A stretch of 64,000 bases of DNA from Gelatoporia subvermispora B (GCA_000320605.2 KB445806.1:229500-293499); one strand, 5' to 3'; counted from the first letter of the stretch, positions 10,874 through 22,845 are shown. The notes: generated by a model from the letters alone, not told the origin. Numbers and translations: made by a program.

Positions 10874-11815
10874 CTAGTCCTCCTTCTTCGACCCGACCCG
10901 CTTCTCCGCCTCGTCGATCGCCGCCTTGTCAGTCTGAGGTCCACCCATAGCAGCTGGGAAACAAAAATTAGGTATTGCACTTGTGACGAGGGGAAAGCGT
11001 GACCTACCGCCGAAGAGACCACCGGCTGCCTTGAACGGCCGCTTGAGCTCGCCCTCCGCGGGCTGGCCGAGGATGTAGATCTTCACAATTTTTGCGTCGT
11101 AGAGACCCTTGACGCCCATGAGCGCCTGGATGAAGAGGGGTTGCGTGTACCTGCAAGATGGGACAACGTGAGTGAATCTGGGGAATAATGCGAGACTGCG
11201 AGGAGACCGCACTGGAGGTAGCCGTGCAGGAAGGCCATCATGGCGATGCCCATGTACACTGAACGGACTAGCTTGGAGGTCTCCTGGAGGTCATAGTCGC
11301 GCACAGTGGTCGTCACTAGTGCCCCCTCTTCTTGCGACTGTATTCATAGCAAGTGAGCTGGAGCGCAAAGGAGATCCACGGCGTAGAGGACTTGCCATCG
11401 GCGCTGCGGGCTCAACTAGAGGTGTGACGCCTCAGCGATACATCATAGCAGAATTGTTCCAGCGACGTACCATACTTCAGCACCGTGAGGTCATTCTTCT
11501 TCTTGATCTAGGGGAAGGAACCACGTCGTGAGCGTCTGCCATGTGAAGCGCAGCAGTAAACACGCACCTTCATCGAGACGAAGTAGTACACTGCCAGGAT
11601 GACGGCCTGGCTCGCCACGTACGCGATGCGGACGTACGTGAGCACCTCCGGGTCGTCGAAGGGGATCTTCCGCGCCACTGTTTATGCAAGAAACACCGCG
11701 CACAAGAGCACGACCGGCAGACACGTTAGCCACTGTGCGCGAGATAAGTAGGACAGCGAGGCGGACCTTGCATGGCCGCGAGGGAGATCATCAGGTTTGA
11801 CACTGCTGCGTTCAT
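10874..11815 (-). CDS. PHO88: PHO88/SND3 ER membrane protein
   Basis: Endoplasmic reticulum membrane protein; the yeast homologue takes part in phosphate transporter biogenesis and in the SND route for targeting membrane proteins to the ER. Seven exons (11815-11767, 11677-11568, 11507-11471, 11415-11396, 11337-11213, 11150-11008, 10953-10874) give 187 aa, almost the same as yeast. Recognisable stretches are MNAAVSNLMISLAAMQVARK at the start, VRIAYVASQAVILAVYYFV (membrane segment), VTTTVRDYDLQETSKLV, and YTQPLFIQALMGVKGLYDAK. The end is charged (RVGSKKED). The fourth exon is only 20 nt, and the intron after it begins GCAAGT rather than GT; this is the only choice that keeps frame and gives the conserved join PM/SQEEGALVTTT. 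It lies tail to tail with HSP10, 368 bp apart. Confidence 0.93.
11338..11396 (-). other. GC-AG intron of PHO88
   Basis: Covers the end of exon 4 and the intron that follows (11395-11338). The donor is GCAAGT at 11395-11390 and the acceptor ends TACAG before 11337. A GT donor two bases further on (after GGCAA) would break the frame into the conserved VTTTVRDYD exon. The GCAAGT context is the known favourable form of rare GC donors. Confidence 0.75.
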
Positions 11816-12312
11816 GGTGGGCAACGGCGGCGACGGGAGCTGCGAAGGAGCGGAGAAGAGTACAGGGATGAGTACAGTACGATACAGGCAACGGAGGCGT
11901 GCTACTCCAAAATTCGACGCGCAACTCGCTGGCGGTTCCGTCCCGTGCGCGTGACACCAGGCACCGCCATGTCACGCATACCACGTGGCTTGATCTCTCT
12001 GTCGCGTCACGCTTGTTGCAGTTGGACTCCTTCGCTCGACGTTGGGCGGCGCGGAGAGCGATATTTGGAAAGAATAAGGGTGCTCAGCTCTCATAAACAT
12101 CGACGCGTCCTGTGTGACTTCGTCATGCCAGAGCTCCTGTTCTCGCGAGTGTAAGTACTCATGTTCACTCAGATTGTCATGTCACTACAGTCCACAACTG
12201 TGGGCTTGGGAACTGGTGTATCTCATTCAGTTGCGAAGTTCAGATAAGATCCGGTACTTGTTTCCGTAGTACAGAACGCCAACTGATTCAGTAACAGACT
12301 ATTCAAGCCGAA
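11816..12312. other. Intergenic between PHO88 and carboxypeptidase
   Basis: About 500 bp, PHO88 promoter side next to the 3' end of the carboxypeptidase. No coding signal, repeat or RNA gene seen. Confidence 0.4.
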
Positions 12313-14436
12313 CTACAGCTCCTGCCCTTTGATCCACCTCTTCATCAATTCTAGCGACTCCTCTGGCTTGTTATACGGAGCCTACCAGGAGGTATCATTC
12401 ACTCAAACAGCTGTGCAATGTATCCATCACGGTGTAGTTTACGTACCATGTGTCCTGCCCCGAAAAATGTTGCGAATGTGAACGGACCTGCATTCCGTGT
12501 GAGCCCAGCTGGGGTACCTCCAATTTCCCATTCCCGCAAGGCCCGCGCCGTGAATTCACTTTGCCGTGACCATTCGAGCTCAAGGGTCATGCGTTCGTTT
12601 CCGACCTAGAGTATGTCGAAATGGTAAGATATTTCGAGACGACGCAGAAGATGTCGTACCCAATTGCAAAGCCAGTCGTTGGCCCCGACATATACGAGAA
12701 CCCGTATGCCGCGCTCCAGCAGAGCCCCGATATAGTATTGCGTCGGGGACATAGCATCGCGCCGCTCCCAGAAGGCCAAGGCAACTTCATCATTATTCAT
12801 GGTAAAGTTGGCGACTGTACTGTTCACGCCGAGTGTCCTCCGTACGTCTGCGCGATTGAGAAAGGTCGTAATGTTCCTGTTCATGTGCCTCAGAAAGAAG
12901 CGCCTGGCATGGGAACAGTCTCCCGAACGTACTGCACGATTGGATAGCAGAATGTTTCTTCATACGGGCCGTCGCTACAAACTTAGAGATATAGTATTTG
13001 AACATACCAACAGGCAACGTTTACGTACCAAGGCTCAGTAATATCGTAAACATTCAACCCTGCAGTTTGTTAGCATCAATCCTAGGATCAAAAGCAAATT
13101 TCGTACCCGTTTTGTCAAAAGAGGTCACCATGCTCAAGCTGCAGAAGCTGAAAGCAGCATCGCCACAGCTCCTGAACCACTTCTCACATCGGTCTCGCTG
13201 ACGAACTATGAATTTTCATGACATGACGCAGAAACAAGGAGATGAGGAGACAAGTCGGAAAGATGACCTACGATTTGCTTCAAGTGAACGCAGGAGCTGA
13301 CACCTGAGACGGGTAGCACAGAGATGTTCTTGCATTGGAAATCGTACCAGGGTGTGATCATCGTGGGCCAGTGAGTGCACCCGTTGCCTAAAAATGATAA
13401 TAGAGGAATTTTAGCTATGAGATGATACTCTCATGAGAGTGGGAATAGATACGAGACCAATCATAACGGACTTCAGGTTGATCGGTGTCAAGCCCGCCGC
13501 CTTCAGCTTTGCGTTCTGCTCGTATATGGCTGTCGCAAAGACAGGGAGGTAACGGCCCTTTTCTCAATGATCAACCGGAACAGTAGCGCTCCGTAAACGC
13601 TGCACACGCACTGAGTACGACTCTCCAGCCATATGACACGCCCAGCCTTTGAAATCCGTAAAATGTTCGAAGAAGATTAAAGTAAACGCAGTAATATCCT
13701 GACCAGCATCGATCAAATTATCAACATGCTCGCCATGATCCGCATACGAGAACCCGACACCGACAGGCTGGTCAACGAAGAAGACATTTTCCACGCATAT
13801 GGGTTGAAAGTCACATTGTCCGCACTCGTCACTCTGCATGGGCCTGTGACATCGGATATACCTGAATAAGGCTCTCGAAGTTCGCAACGCAACAATAGCG
13901 TGGCTTACCAAGTTCCATGAATAGACCCATCGCAGACGAGGCGCCAGGACCGCCGTTTGTCCAGAAGATAACATCATCCGTACCCGGGTCGTTCCTACTC
14001 TCGAAGAAGTAGAAAAAGAGATGTCGCGCCTCTTTGTCAACATATCCTGTGTAGGTACTATTACCATCGTACGCATGATATAACGGTGAGAGATCAATAA
14101 GTTATCTAAAGCATCTGAGCACTAGTGACCTAGTGCTCACGGAACAGTCCCGTCGCAGAAGTTTGATTTCATCACTCGTATGCTATAATGAGGAAACAGT
14201 GGATGCTCCAGGACTGTGAAATCCGTCGTCGAGATGGCAGAGAGGCTTCCCAACGGCTCAAATGAGCCATTGTCAACGACGTCTGGCATGGAAGTCCAGT
14301 TTGATTGCACGGAAGGAGGGACATCCCAGAACTGATGCTGTTGCGATCGTAGGTTCTTGAGCTGCTGCAATGGTAGCGGGACTTCGCCGTAGACGATTGA
14401 CGCGAGGCTAATCAAACACAAGAAGGCGATGGACAT
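12313..14436 (-). CDS. Serine carboxypeptidase (S10), frame broken once
   Basis: Secreted or vacuolar carboxypeptidase Y-type exopeptidase. Eleven exons: 14436-14141, 14057-13909, 13843-13612, 13557-13458, 13387-13272, 13197-13107, 13059-13029, 12974-12933, 12888-12660, 12605-12447, 12381-12313. A signal peptide ([17 protein letters not shown]) leads. The substrate-binding region reads [20 protein letters not shown]. The nucleophile serine is in AGESYSGRYLP (allowed variant of GESYGG). The catalytic Asp is in [15 protein letters not shown] and the His in [14 protein letters not shown], completed only after splicing. The exon at 13843 reads VTFNPYAW and then needs a frame change to continue [21 protein letters not shown]; the usual four residues after W are reduced to two bases, as if 10 bp were lost near 13788-13792. 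Everything else, including all splice sites, looks intact, so this is either a very recent pseudogene or a sequence error. Confidence 0.8.
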
Positions 14437-14985
14437 GACTGGCTTCTCGAGAGAGCAAAATCGACCCTGTTCATTTATCAGCTAAGCGTGGGCGCAGAAT
14501 CGCCGCAGTGATACAGCTATCAGAATCGCGCACATGGTGTCCGCAGCGGCGCAGCTTGGAAGCATTAAATTGGTTCAGAAGATAGACTGCGCGAAGACCT
14601 CAGCATAGCAGCATGTCAGCTACAAATCTGAGACAACGCAGCAGATTCGTGGGGATACAGGACATGCTTGGCTTTGGGGACCAGAGCATGTGCGAAATTG
14701 CGAGCCGTTTGGAACTTTCGAAGAGTGGGCCACATCATACAAATCACGTGAGCACCCCCGCGGCTTCCACAACGAGCTCTACGTGACTCTACGAGCAAAT
14801 CGAGTAGGATTCATCCAAGGTCCGGAGCTATGACAGATACAGACAAGGAGGAAACGAGTAGGCTACTGTGACACGAGAAATAAACATGTAAACGAAGGTG
14901 TCGCTAGGTGTCGCTGATGATACGCAAATATATACTGTCCGTCAAATCGCAACCCCATGTCCCGTGCGCAAGTGGGCACAAAGCG
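14437..14985. other. Intergenic between carboxypeptidase and TVP38
   Basis: About 550 bp holding the carboxypeptidase 5' side and the TVP38 3' end. No gene, repeat or RNA recognised. Confidence 0.4.
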
Positions 14986-17252
14986 CTAGCGCAGAGTCGT
15001 GCTCGAATAAGTCGGCGGCAGCGAGCCAGCCTGTGACTGCACCGACGTCGTGCTGTCGTAGGGGTACGGGTACGCCTCGCTTTGCGCCTGTGAGTGCGCG
15101 ATCTGGTACGACGTGTCCGTTGGCTCGTATGTATGCGCTGTCATGGGCGCGGACGCATACGGTGAGACGGAAGTAGGGGCGATTGGCGCAGGGTATGGCT
15201 GGGTATAAGTCATGGGCGGCTGCACACTTGTGGGGCCGCTTTGCTGGTATGCTGCAAACTGCGCGGGGGTGAGAGTATGCGAGGAGGGATAGGACATCGG
15301 CGGCGACTGTCCCTGCGGTGAAGACGGTGATGATGGCCCAGAGTGCAGATAAGTGCTTTGCACGCGTGATGAGAAGCCCACCTGCACTTTGCTCGGGTCA
15401 TCGAAGGGATTATGCAGGGCAGGCGATGCGGCGCGATCTGGGGGTGCATTTGGTGGTGGACTCCGGTGCGCTTGCAAATACGCGTTGTTGACGGGAGAAG
15501 TTGACCTTTGTTGTGTACGATTGTCTGTCCGATAACCTATCGATGGTGGATCGTTCCGGTTTTCCGGACGGTGTAACGGTATCTCGACTGGAGCACGTGA
15601 TGGTGCACGCTGCGGTTGTGGCACGTAAAGCATGGGATCACTCGTGTATCCGACCGCCCGCCCGTCTTTGTCCCACTGCTGGTGAGCGGTGAGCGGAATT
15701 TCAGCATCGGATACGTTCGGGTTGAAAACGACAGATGCCGTAGACTGCAATACAGCGCTATTGCCGCCATAGGGCCGCTCTCCAGTTGAAGCCATCGCAA
15801 TTTTCGCTTGCCTAGATTAGGTATAAATCTCGCCATTCAACTGCAAAGTACATCATGAACGTACCGAGCCTTTCGCCGGTCGTGAATCACAAGGGGCTTG
15901 GCATCGTTCATCTTCTTGTAAATGTACCACATTGCGACGAATGTGATAATGGTTGTCACCGCCAAGACAGCATCCTTGACAATTTTATCCCGCGTGCTCG
16001 AGCCTGCGGTAACCAAGTTAGGGCCCAAACCTGGCAACTGTCGAATTGCTCGCAGGACATACCAGTCTCGGACTGTTCAAGAGCGACGCCGAGATAGACC
16101 GTGATCAATTGTTTGGGTAAAGACAGGATGGCAGCAATTGAGAACGTCCAAACGCTCATGCCGCATGTTGAGAAAACAGCAGTAGTAACTATACGGGAGA
16201 GATCAGTACTAAAAATCAGTCAGAGCCCAAGGTAACGCACAGTGGCCCGGAATTGCACTGTAACGTGCAATAAGCGCAATTTTGAACCCTCCATCCCGGA
16301 CAACCCGTGCCAGGCATGCGTAACGGATGTCCGTCCGCTCCAGTTTCTCTCCGCGAGCACTGCAGCAGTATTTGAATGCACTGTAAGAACGCAAGTAAGC
16401 ATGTAGATGAGGCAAGGGTAATCTCTTCAAACGCACTAGAAGTTGCCCAATTCTCCTAAGAATGTCCCTGCAGCAACAATTCCAAATCCTCCCCAGAGAC
16501 CCCAGACTAATCCGCACAGAATAGCGACAATTTCTTGACCAAATAACTTGAGGTAGTGGTTCAGTTCGTGTCAATGAATCACGAACAAAGTACTCACTGG
16601 AGGGAAGGATATAACGAACATGATTCCTATGGGTATTGTCCAGCCGTAAGGGAGGCTGCAGCGGGCAGGGTCAATATACGCAGTTCAGAAATGAGAGAGT
16701 TCAGGTGCCGGCACCGGTCACGACTGCGACCTAGTAGAGGGCTTGCTGAGCAGAGTGGGAATACTCACTTATGCATCCATGTGGCGGCTGGCTTCATCCA
16801 GTTCACAATTTGTTCGTGGTAGACCGTGAAGAGAATGAGGGCGACGGTGGCGATGAAGAATGCCACATAGTACCCTTTCTAGAACATGAGCACGAGCAAT
16901 AGTGACAGACAAGGCATTTGAGCGTACAGAGCCATTCTCTCCTGATCCAGAACTTCCAATTCGCCATTGCCTTCCAGTCTATTGGGGGTTTCTTCAGCTC
17001 CTCAACCTCACTCGGCGTCGGACTCGGTGTCCTTGAAATTTCGCGCATGTTAATCGCCTCATGTCGTGTCTTCATCGCATAGGGTGCATCTTGGTCGTGG
17101 CTGTCATCACTCTGGAAAGAGACTGTACTGGAGTCGTACTGGCGTGTGTTGGGTGGGTATGGGTATCTTGTTGGATTCGGACTGACGCCGGAGTATGGTA
17201 CGTTGGAGAGGGGGGCCTGCCTGCCTCCGTATGCCGGATACGAGGATGTCAT
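14986..17252 (-). CDS. TVP38: Golgi membrane protein TVP38 (VTT domain)
   Basis: Multi-spanning membrane protein of the DedA/VTT (SNARE-associated) family, in yeast found in late-Golgi Tvp vesicles. The N-terminal cytosolic part is Tyr/Pro/Ser-rich and ends AMANWKFWIRREW. Membrane segments follow (YYVAFFIATVALILFTVYHE, then LPYGWTIPIGIMFVISFPPL). The family core reads GQEIVAILCGLVWGLWGGFG and IVAAGTFLGELGNF, then FKYCCSARGEKLERTDIRYA and GGFKIALIARYSAIPGH. Later segments include WTFSIAAILSLPKQLITVYL and a C-terminal anchor AVTTIITFVAMWYIYKKMND. A long disordered Pro/Gln/Tyr-rich tail ends TYSSTTLR at 14986. Several short introns split the core. The ATG at 17252 (MTSSYPAYGG) is the first ATG in frame. 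Exon edges were read by eye and may be off by a few bases. Confidence 0.87.
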
Positions 17253-18610
17253 GGCCAGCACTGGGTCGCCGCGGGCGTGGTTGAAGTTGTGGACGACCAG
17301 CCGGGATGGTCGCGCGTATATGGGCTACAGCAACGCCTGTGTTGTAGTGGCGTCCGCAACAAGGCTAGTCGAGATTAGTGGCGGGAATGATGGAGGGCTA
17401 GAACGGACGAGGTGGTTGGTGGTTGTGGAGGAGAATAAGAGCTTTGGCCCGAGTCGCCACGCGGGTAACACAACAGATCGCCTCCGGAGCCTCGTTACCG
17501 CTCCCAGACCGCCACCACGCAGTGTCGCCACCGCCTTCTCTCCACAACGATTCCTAACTTCTGTTCTTGTTATGATGTCCGTCAATCCATCATGTTCACC
17601 GTATGCTCGAGAACTAGCCATCAGATACTATTGTCTCTCGGAACTTGAAGCACGCAAAATGCGCTCTGGACTCTGTGGTCTTCTGCCTCTTCCGCGTGCG
17701 GGTGTGCGTAACGGTGGAGCCACCCGTCCCGTGAAACAGAGGGGCCATAACAGCAGTGTTCACTAGACGTATAGGAGCCGTCAAGCTATCAAATACGGGA
17801 CTCTCGAGCCGCCGGACCCACTGACGCTCACTTCAAGCACCGGCGACTGGACCTACTAAGCTTTCGGGTCTTATACCACGCAAGTCTCAGAGCGAACATT
17901 TCCAGTGTCGATACTCCGGTGTCTTAGCAAATACTACGGCGTCGACCTTATGTTTCCTTGACCTGCACTCGTCATGCTCGTCGCAATCCTCCCTTTTCAC
18001 GACTGCCATATGGCGTCCGGATGCAGTGCCTGAACGTCAATTCCGTCCAGCGCAGTTACGGAAGTGATAAACTCTGCACCGCATGACGTGGCTTCTCTGC
18101 GCGCTCGCTCTCCAGTTGTGCTGGCGTCTTCGGGATCATCGTTCGGTCACCTAATCCCAATCTAGACAATCATATTGCCCGGCGGCATTGCAGGTGGCAC
18201 CTGCTATCCATCGATAATTCTTCTGTGTGCGTTGTTGGCTGCACACAAGTTCTCAGCGAATCAAACGCTTGGTTACACAAACACACCGAATTCCATCAAC
18301 TCGTACATTCACAGACTTTACTACATCACATTTCGCTACCGCCAACCGAACAAGACGCCTACAAGCGAGCGCGAACAATGCTTGCAATGTGCGTTACCCG
18401 GATTGTCGGTGACGGCGGACAACGTACAGAAAGGACAGTGGTCGAGATATCTGAGAAAGAAAGGAGACGTTCGAAATTCAGAAGCGTGAAAAGATGGTTC
18501 CATTCGTAGAGCACCCCCACACAAGGCATGAGCATCGGTCACCCATGGCACCGTAGGAACGTGAGAATGACCTCTACTCTTGAAGACAGGAGGCGAGTTC
18601 TGCGTGCGAT
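17253..18610. other. Intergenic between TVP38 and secreted-protein gene
   Basis: About 1.35 kb. The 206-aa plus-strand frame at 17146-17766 is antisense to the TVP38 first exon and its promoter and has no domain. The frames at 18175-18489 and 18225-18509 overlap each other. I see nothing I can support here. Confidence 0.4.
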
Positions 18611-19672
18611 TTAGCGAAGATGTGTTATGGAGACCGAAGGTACATACCACTCGTTGGCAAAGAAGAAGCGCTGTGGCATTGATCGTATTAGCTCATTGTG
18701 CACATGCAGCAATGCAGCTTAAAATAATACATACCACGAGCTCGGCGTTGGCATTCTGCTCCTTGTTGAATGCATTGATATCGCCGGTGAAGAAGAACTC
18801 GTTGTTCTGGGGGTTGCGAGCGATCTGGGTGGAGGGCCTCTGACCGCCCTGGTTGACCCATTGAGCTGTGGGGACCGCATAAACTCGTGAAATACGGAAT
18901 GATGCTGACAGGCGGCCTGCTTACCAGTGAGCTCGTTGTTGTTGGCACCGTTGCGGCTCCAGATGGTGGACTCAGCGCCACGGGGCGGAACGGGGCCGGA
19001 GCCACGAGGAGCTGCAGACTTGATCAGTACTGCGTACAAGTACTCTGTGGAGACCAACTTACTGTGGGGGACAACCTCAAGGGGGACGATGCTGGAAACC
19101 GAAAAATGTCTATTTATAACCAATCGATCTAGATAATACTATACGTACTTGGCTGAGTTCTGTCCGAGGGGCTGGAAGCCAGCACCGCCGACGTGGGCGT
19201 TAGTGCGCTGTCCGTATTGCTGAGAAAGGCTGTTCATCAGAACAATGGATATCACCGATGAGTTCGAACGGGGTACGCACAAGGATATCGAGAGAGAACG
19301 GCTCGTTCTTGTCGTTGAAAGCAACAACGCCAGCCTGCTGTTTCTGGGGGACGAGGCCATTGCTGGTCGGGAGTCAGTAAGTGACCTGATGGTCATTCGA
19401 CTGGAGAAATACAAGCGTACATGTTGTTGATATCGAAAGCCAAGAAGCCGAGGACTTTGTTCTGCTCGTTCTTCACCTCGATGGCGCCGGTGAAACTAGA
19501 GTGCGCCGAAAGTAGCATGAGCAGCGCATCGCTGCACGAAATGGAGACAATCTTACGCCTGAGCCGGCGGGTAATTGCCAGAGGCCACACTGGTACCGCT
19601 GACAGCTGCGCTGGGGGCGCAGAATGCAGCGGGGACGACGGCGAGGAAAGCGAGGAGAGTGGTGAACTGCAT
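18611..19672 (-). CDS. Small secreted protein, unknown function
   Basis: I do not recognise the family. The start at 19672 gives a clear signal peptide (MQFTTLLAFLAVVPAAFCAP). Exons then join in phase: PPAQA/FTGAIEVKNEQNKVLGFLAF, DINN/NGLVPQKQQAGVVAFNDKNE, then QYGQRTNAHVGGAGFQPLG, SSIVPLEVVPHSK, PRGSGPVPPRGAESTIWS, and GGQRPSTQIARNPQNNEFF, with introns of about 45-60 nt. The mature part is around 180 aa, Gln/Asn/Gly-rich and without cysteines that I can see, unlike a typical cysteine-rich effector. A TATA box lies at 19740-19746. The C-terminus after FFFANE is uncertain: unspliced reading ends at 18611, and other donors change only the tail. Extracellular function is unknown; the steady exon phase supports a real gene. 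Confidence 0.7.
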
Positions 19673-19739
19673 GTTGTTCGAGTGTACCTGTCGCTGTGAG
19701 TCGTTGGTGGCTCGAGGGGATTGCGTTCGTTGCGAACCT

Positions 19740-19746
19740 CTTTATA
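19740..19746 (-). promoter_or_regulatory. TATA box of secreted-protein gene
   Basis: TATAAAG on the minus strand, about 70 bp before the ATG at 19672, the same spacing seen for other TATA boxes in this window. Confidence 0.45.
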
Positions 19747-21553
19747 TTGTCAAGACGGGGTCAGAATTCGTGTCTTGGACTCTTGGTACCCCAGATTTCA
19801 GAGTCTGGTATTGCGCCATCCACGGCGGTCGCACGTTCAGGACAGAAATGTCAACTTCGTTCCGCAGGTAGTAAAACTCTGACTGGGACGGTACCAGGCC
19901 AGTCATGGGTTGTTCGTGGTTGGCGCTCGGCAGCGAGGCACAGAACGCGTCGCAGGAAGGAGAGATGGCGAAATGGGGCACAAGCGAACGCGGTCTCTGA
20001 GAAGTCACTCTCTAGATCGTCCTCTTTTGCCGCCCTGCAGTAAGCCCCTCAAGGATCAATCAGGGGCGCATTCGTTGGCGTCATTAGGCACGTTGCTGTA
20101 CGTTTTATTGAGCGGGAAAGTCGCGAAAGGAGACAGAACACTTCGTCATTCGCCGATCGGTAGTATGAAAGGCGTTCTCCTGGACGCGCCGGAGGGGGTT
20201 CAGTAAGTACATCGAGGCCCAAGCTCGAGGTGACTATGCACGATGATGTTTCAGCTATATATTCGTTTAGGCTTTAAGCTACCACTTACCATTCAAACAG
20301 TACTGCTGACCTCTTTCACAAAGAAATTGAAGTGCAGTGAGCGGCAACTTGAACTTTGTTTTACAAATTCATGCGATCAAGAAGTGATGGGTATAGCCAA
20401 ACATAGAAGCTGAATAAAGCATTATAATGGCGGACGCACGTTTAGGTGAAGCCCAGTCCTTCGAGATGGTTACGTACGGTAGCGGAGCAGGCGTTTAAAC
20501 GTGCGCAGTAAAGTTAAGCAAGGGGTAGGATCACAAGGTTGAACCCGTCAGTCCTGCGTTTTGTGACGGTCGGCTGGCGTCATGGTCCTGTGTTCGAGAA
20601 CTCGATCAATGTACGTAAGTATATAGTAGAGACCAAGCCGTATCCTTTCAACGCACGGGCGCAGCCCCGGATAAGATCCCGCCCCGGTCCACGAAAATAG
20701 AGATGGGATTGCGGGCGAATAATGCCATATGGTGCAAGCCAGAGGATTATAGAGACAGCTACTAGGTCAGAGCCACCGAGGCGGAGACACAGAGCAGCGG
20801 TCGTAGCGGAGGGGCGTCACCGAAACAGTATCTCGGGATGTCCCTACCAATAGTCTCCGCAGATCACAACCGAGAGTGCCTTTCTTGATATAAAGCGCTG
20901 GGCTGCGCTTGCGGACAATTTACGAGAGGTGATTCCGCGGCGGGAACCCAACAGCCCTGACCGGTCTGGTCACGTTCCCTTCGCCATCCGCATGAGGTAT
21001 GGCAGTGACGGTCCATGTGTGAGTGCCTATTGCGCGATCGCAGGCCCGTCCGCGTGCGTTTCCCAGAACGGTAGCCTTCTTCGAGTCGGAGTATTCATCG
21101 GCATTGAGCGTATGCCCACGTTCGAGTCATGCACCAAAGACGCCAGGAAAGAACGTGCAAGATGCAGCAGATATTTCAGCGCAGCATAGGTACGAGCCCG
21201 CTGTATTCTGTTGGGTATCACAGAAGCCTCTGTGATTCGGTAACATATTACTGAATTGCCCCTGACAGTCGGCTTGAGCATATGATGGACTGATGCAAGT
21301 TCCATTCATATGCAGGACGTACGTGTAAGCTGTTAGACGCTGCTTGGCCTCGTGAAAGCGCTTCACGTATTCAGTGACCATAGCGTGCAAATCTGGCGCA
21401 ATTGGGATGGACGAAGTAAAGTTCCCAAAAGAGTAGCAAACATAGGTGAGCCAAGGCGTCATGCGCATCAGTGTTAAAGCTGCTACTCGGAATCTTGTTC
21501 CCCGTGGGCGTGTCGCGTGGGCACCGGGGAAGTCAACAGATCACGTGGGTCTA
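19747..21553. other. Gene-free stretch left of the TA-flanked element
   Basis: About 1.8 kb with no supported gene. A minus-strand frame at 21127-21468 begins MRMTPWLTYVCYSFGNFTSS and could be a short exon, but no partner exon or family is evident. No tRNA with both internal promoter boxes was found by eye. Confidence 0.4.
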
Positions 21554-22407
21554 CAGTTTTATACCGGCCAGTGGGACACCAAAATCTTGTTCATCACCTG
21601 AGACGTAGAGAACCCAATTTTTCTACATAATGAGCACACCGATGTAAACTACAGGTCTTAAACATTATTTCAGTTCTACTTTGAGCACAACATCCATGAG
21701 GAAGTACGACCGCGAGGCCCATCAGTTGCAATTCCTGTTATCAGTCAAAAACCGGCCGATGGGACAGTGTCACATTACGCGGCTACTTACCATATAAGGT
21801 ATCGCGGGTAGATAAGATGTCACGCGCACAGGTGGCTCACCTCCGGAGTAACCTCTCGCATATCTCTTTTATTCTCGAATCGGGTTTGGAAAACTTGATC
21901 TAGAAGACTCTGGCAAATTACATATGATGTACACAAAATTTTGTGATATAAAAGTTGTGTGCTGCTTCAGTATTCCTTAAACTGGCTCTAAGTGGGACAC
22001 ATGTAACGTGACAATGAGAGTGATGTGCGTGACATGGTGATCTGGCCATGTATAATGCGGAAATATTCCTGTGGCATTTCCACCTCTCTTGACCTCAAAA
22101 TTTCGTGTCATGTAATGTATATGGTGCTGACATAGCACACTATCAAAAAAACAAAGGATAATTCGGAGTAGAAGATGTTCTGCAGCCCATAAGAGTGCTC
22201 AACCGAAATTGCCTATTCCAGTTTTCCCACGAACTTGACTCATTGCGAGAGCAATTCAGACAAGAAAAAATTAAAAAATCACGTTCATATGGCCAGTGGG
22301 GTATGTATGCATGATAAATTCGCAATCTAGGATGAAAGGAAGTGCGGAAGGCAGGAGGGGCATTTGTCCCACTGGCCGGTAGTGTCCCACCGGCCGGTAT
22401 AAAACTG
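21554..22407. mobile_element. Non-autonomous TA-flanked inverted-repeat transposon
   Basis: An 854-bp element. The left end starts CAGTTTTATACCGGCC at 21554; the right end, read inward from 22407, starts with the same 16 bases. The first 27 bases of the two ends differ at only two positions. A TA dinucleotide flanks each end (21552-21553 and 22408-22409), the target duplication expected of the Tc1/mariner/pogo superfamily, whose ends often start CAGT. A motif like ACCGGCCRGTGGGACA is repeated inside: once at the left tip, once near 21755 (with GAT for GGT), and twice in tandem at the right tip about 20 bp apart. A related GTGGGACAC lies near 21993. No transposase frame is present, so it would need a transposase supplied from elsewhere. 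Confidence 0.8.
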
Positions 22408-22697
22408 TATGGGTGCACCGCACGCTCGCAAATCTAGCCATCCGTGATTCCGAGTACCTTAACTGTCTAGAGAATTCAACGCGGCTATGGAGAGGCCCCA
22501 AGGATCCAGGCAGATGAGGACATGTAATGCTATGCTGGAGTGCAGAGGCCGATGGTCAGTTATCCCGACCGCTTCAGTCAAAACAGCTTCCTATAATGGT
22601 TAAGAAAATAAGACTCGCATCCTCCTCGAATTCTCCAAGTCGCTTGAACAGAGAATGCATCATTCGCGAAGAATCAACGCAGAGATCAGTCTCCATT

Positions 22698-22845
22698 CTG
22701 CTCGTTCAAAAACAGAACTAGAACCTGTGAAACGTCCCAGAAAGTTCGCGTACCTATCGGCTATGAGTAAGTCTAACCTAATTGTAGTTTCCCGCGCACT
22801 TTTTTGAGACGTTTCACAGATTCTACTTTTTTCTTGAACGAGCGG
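22698..22845. repeat. 148-bp inverted-repeat element (MITE-like)
   Basis: The left arm (22698-22736, starting CTGCTCGTTCAAAAAC) and right arm (22808-22845, ending TTGAACGAGCGG) are imperfect reverse complements over about 38 bases; the inner ends GTGAAACGTC and GACGTTTCAC match perfectly. The spacer is about 70 bp without coding content. ATT is found directly outside both arms (22695-22697 and 22846-22848), which may be a 3-bp target duplication or chance. It is unrelated in sequence to the element at 21554. Confidence 0.6.

Noticed and set aside
17146..17766. 206-aa plus-strand frame
   Set aside because: Lies over the TVP38 first exon in antisense and its promoter; no domain or splice partners.
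20530..20610. Possible tRNA B-box-like sequence (GGTTGAACCCG)
   Set aside because: No matching A box at the right distance and no cloverleaf could be folded by eye.
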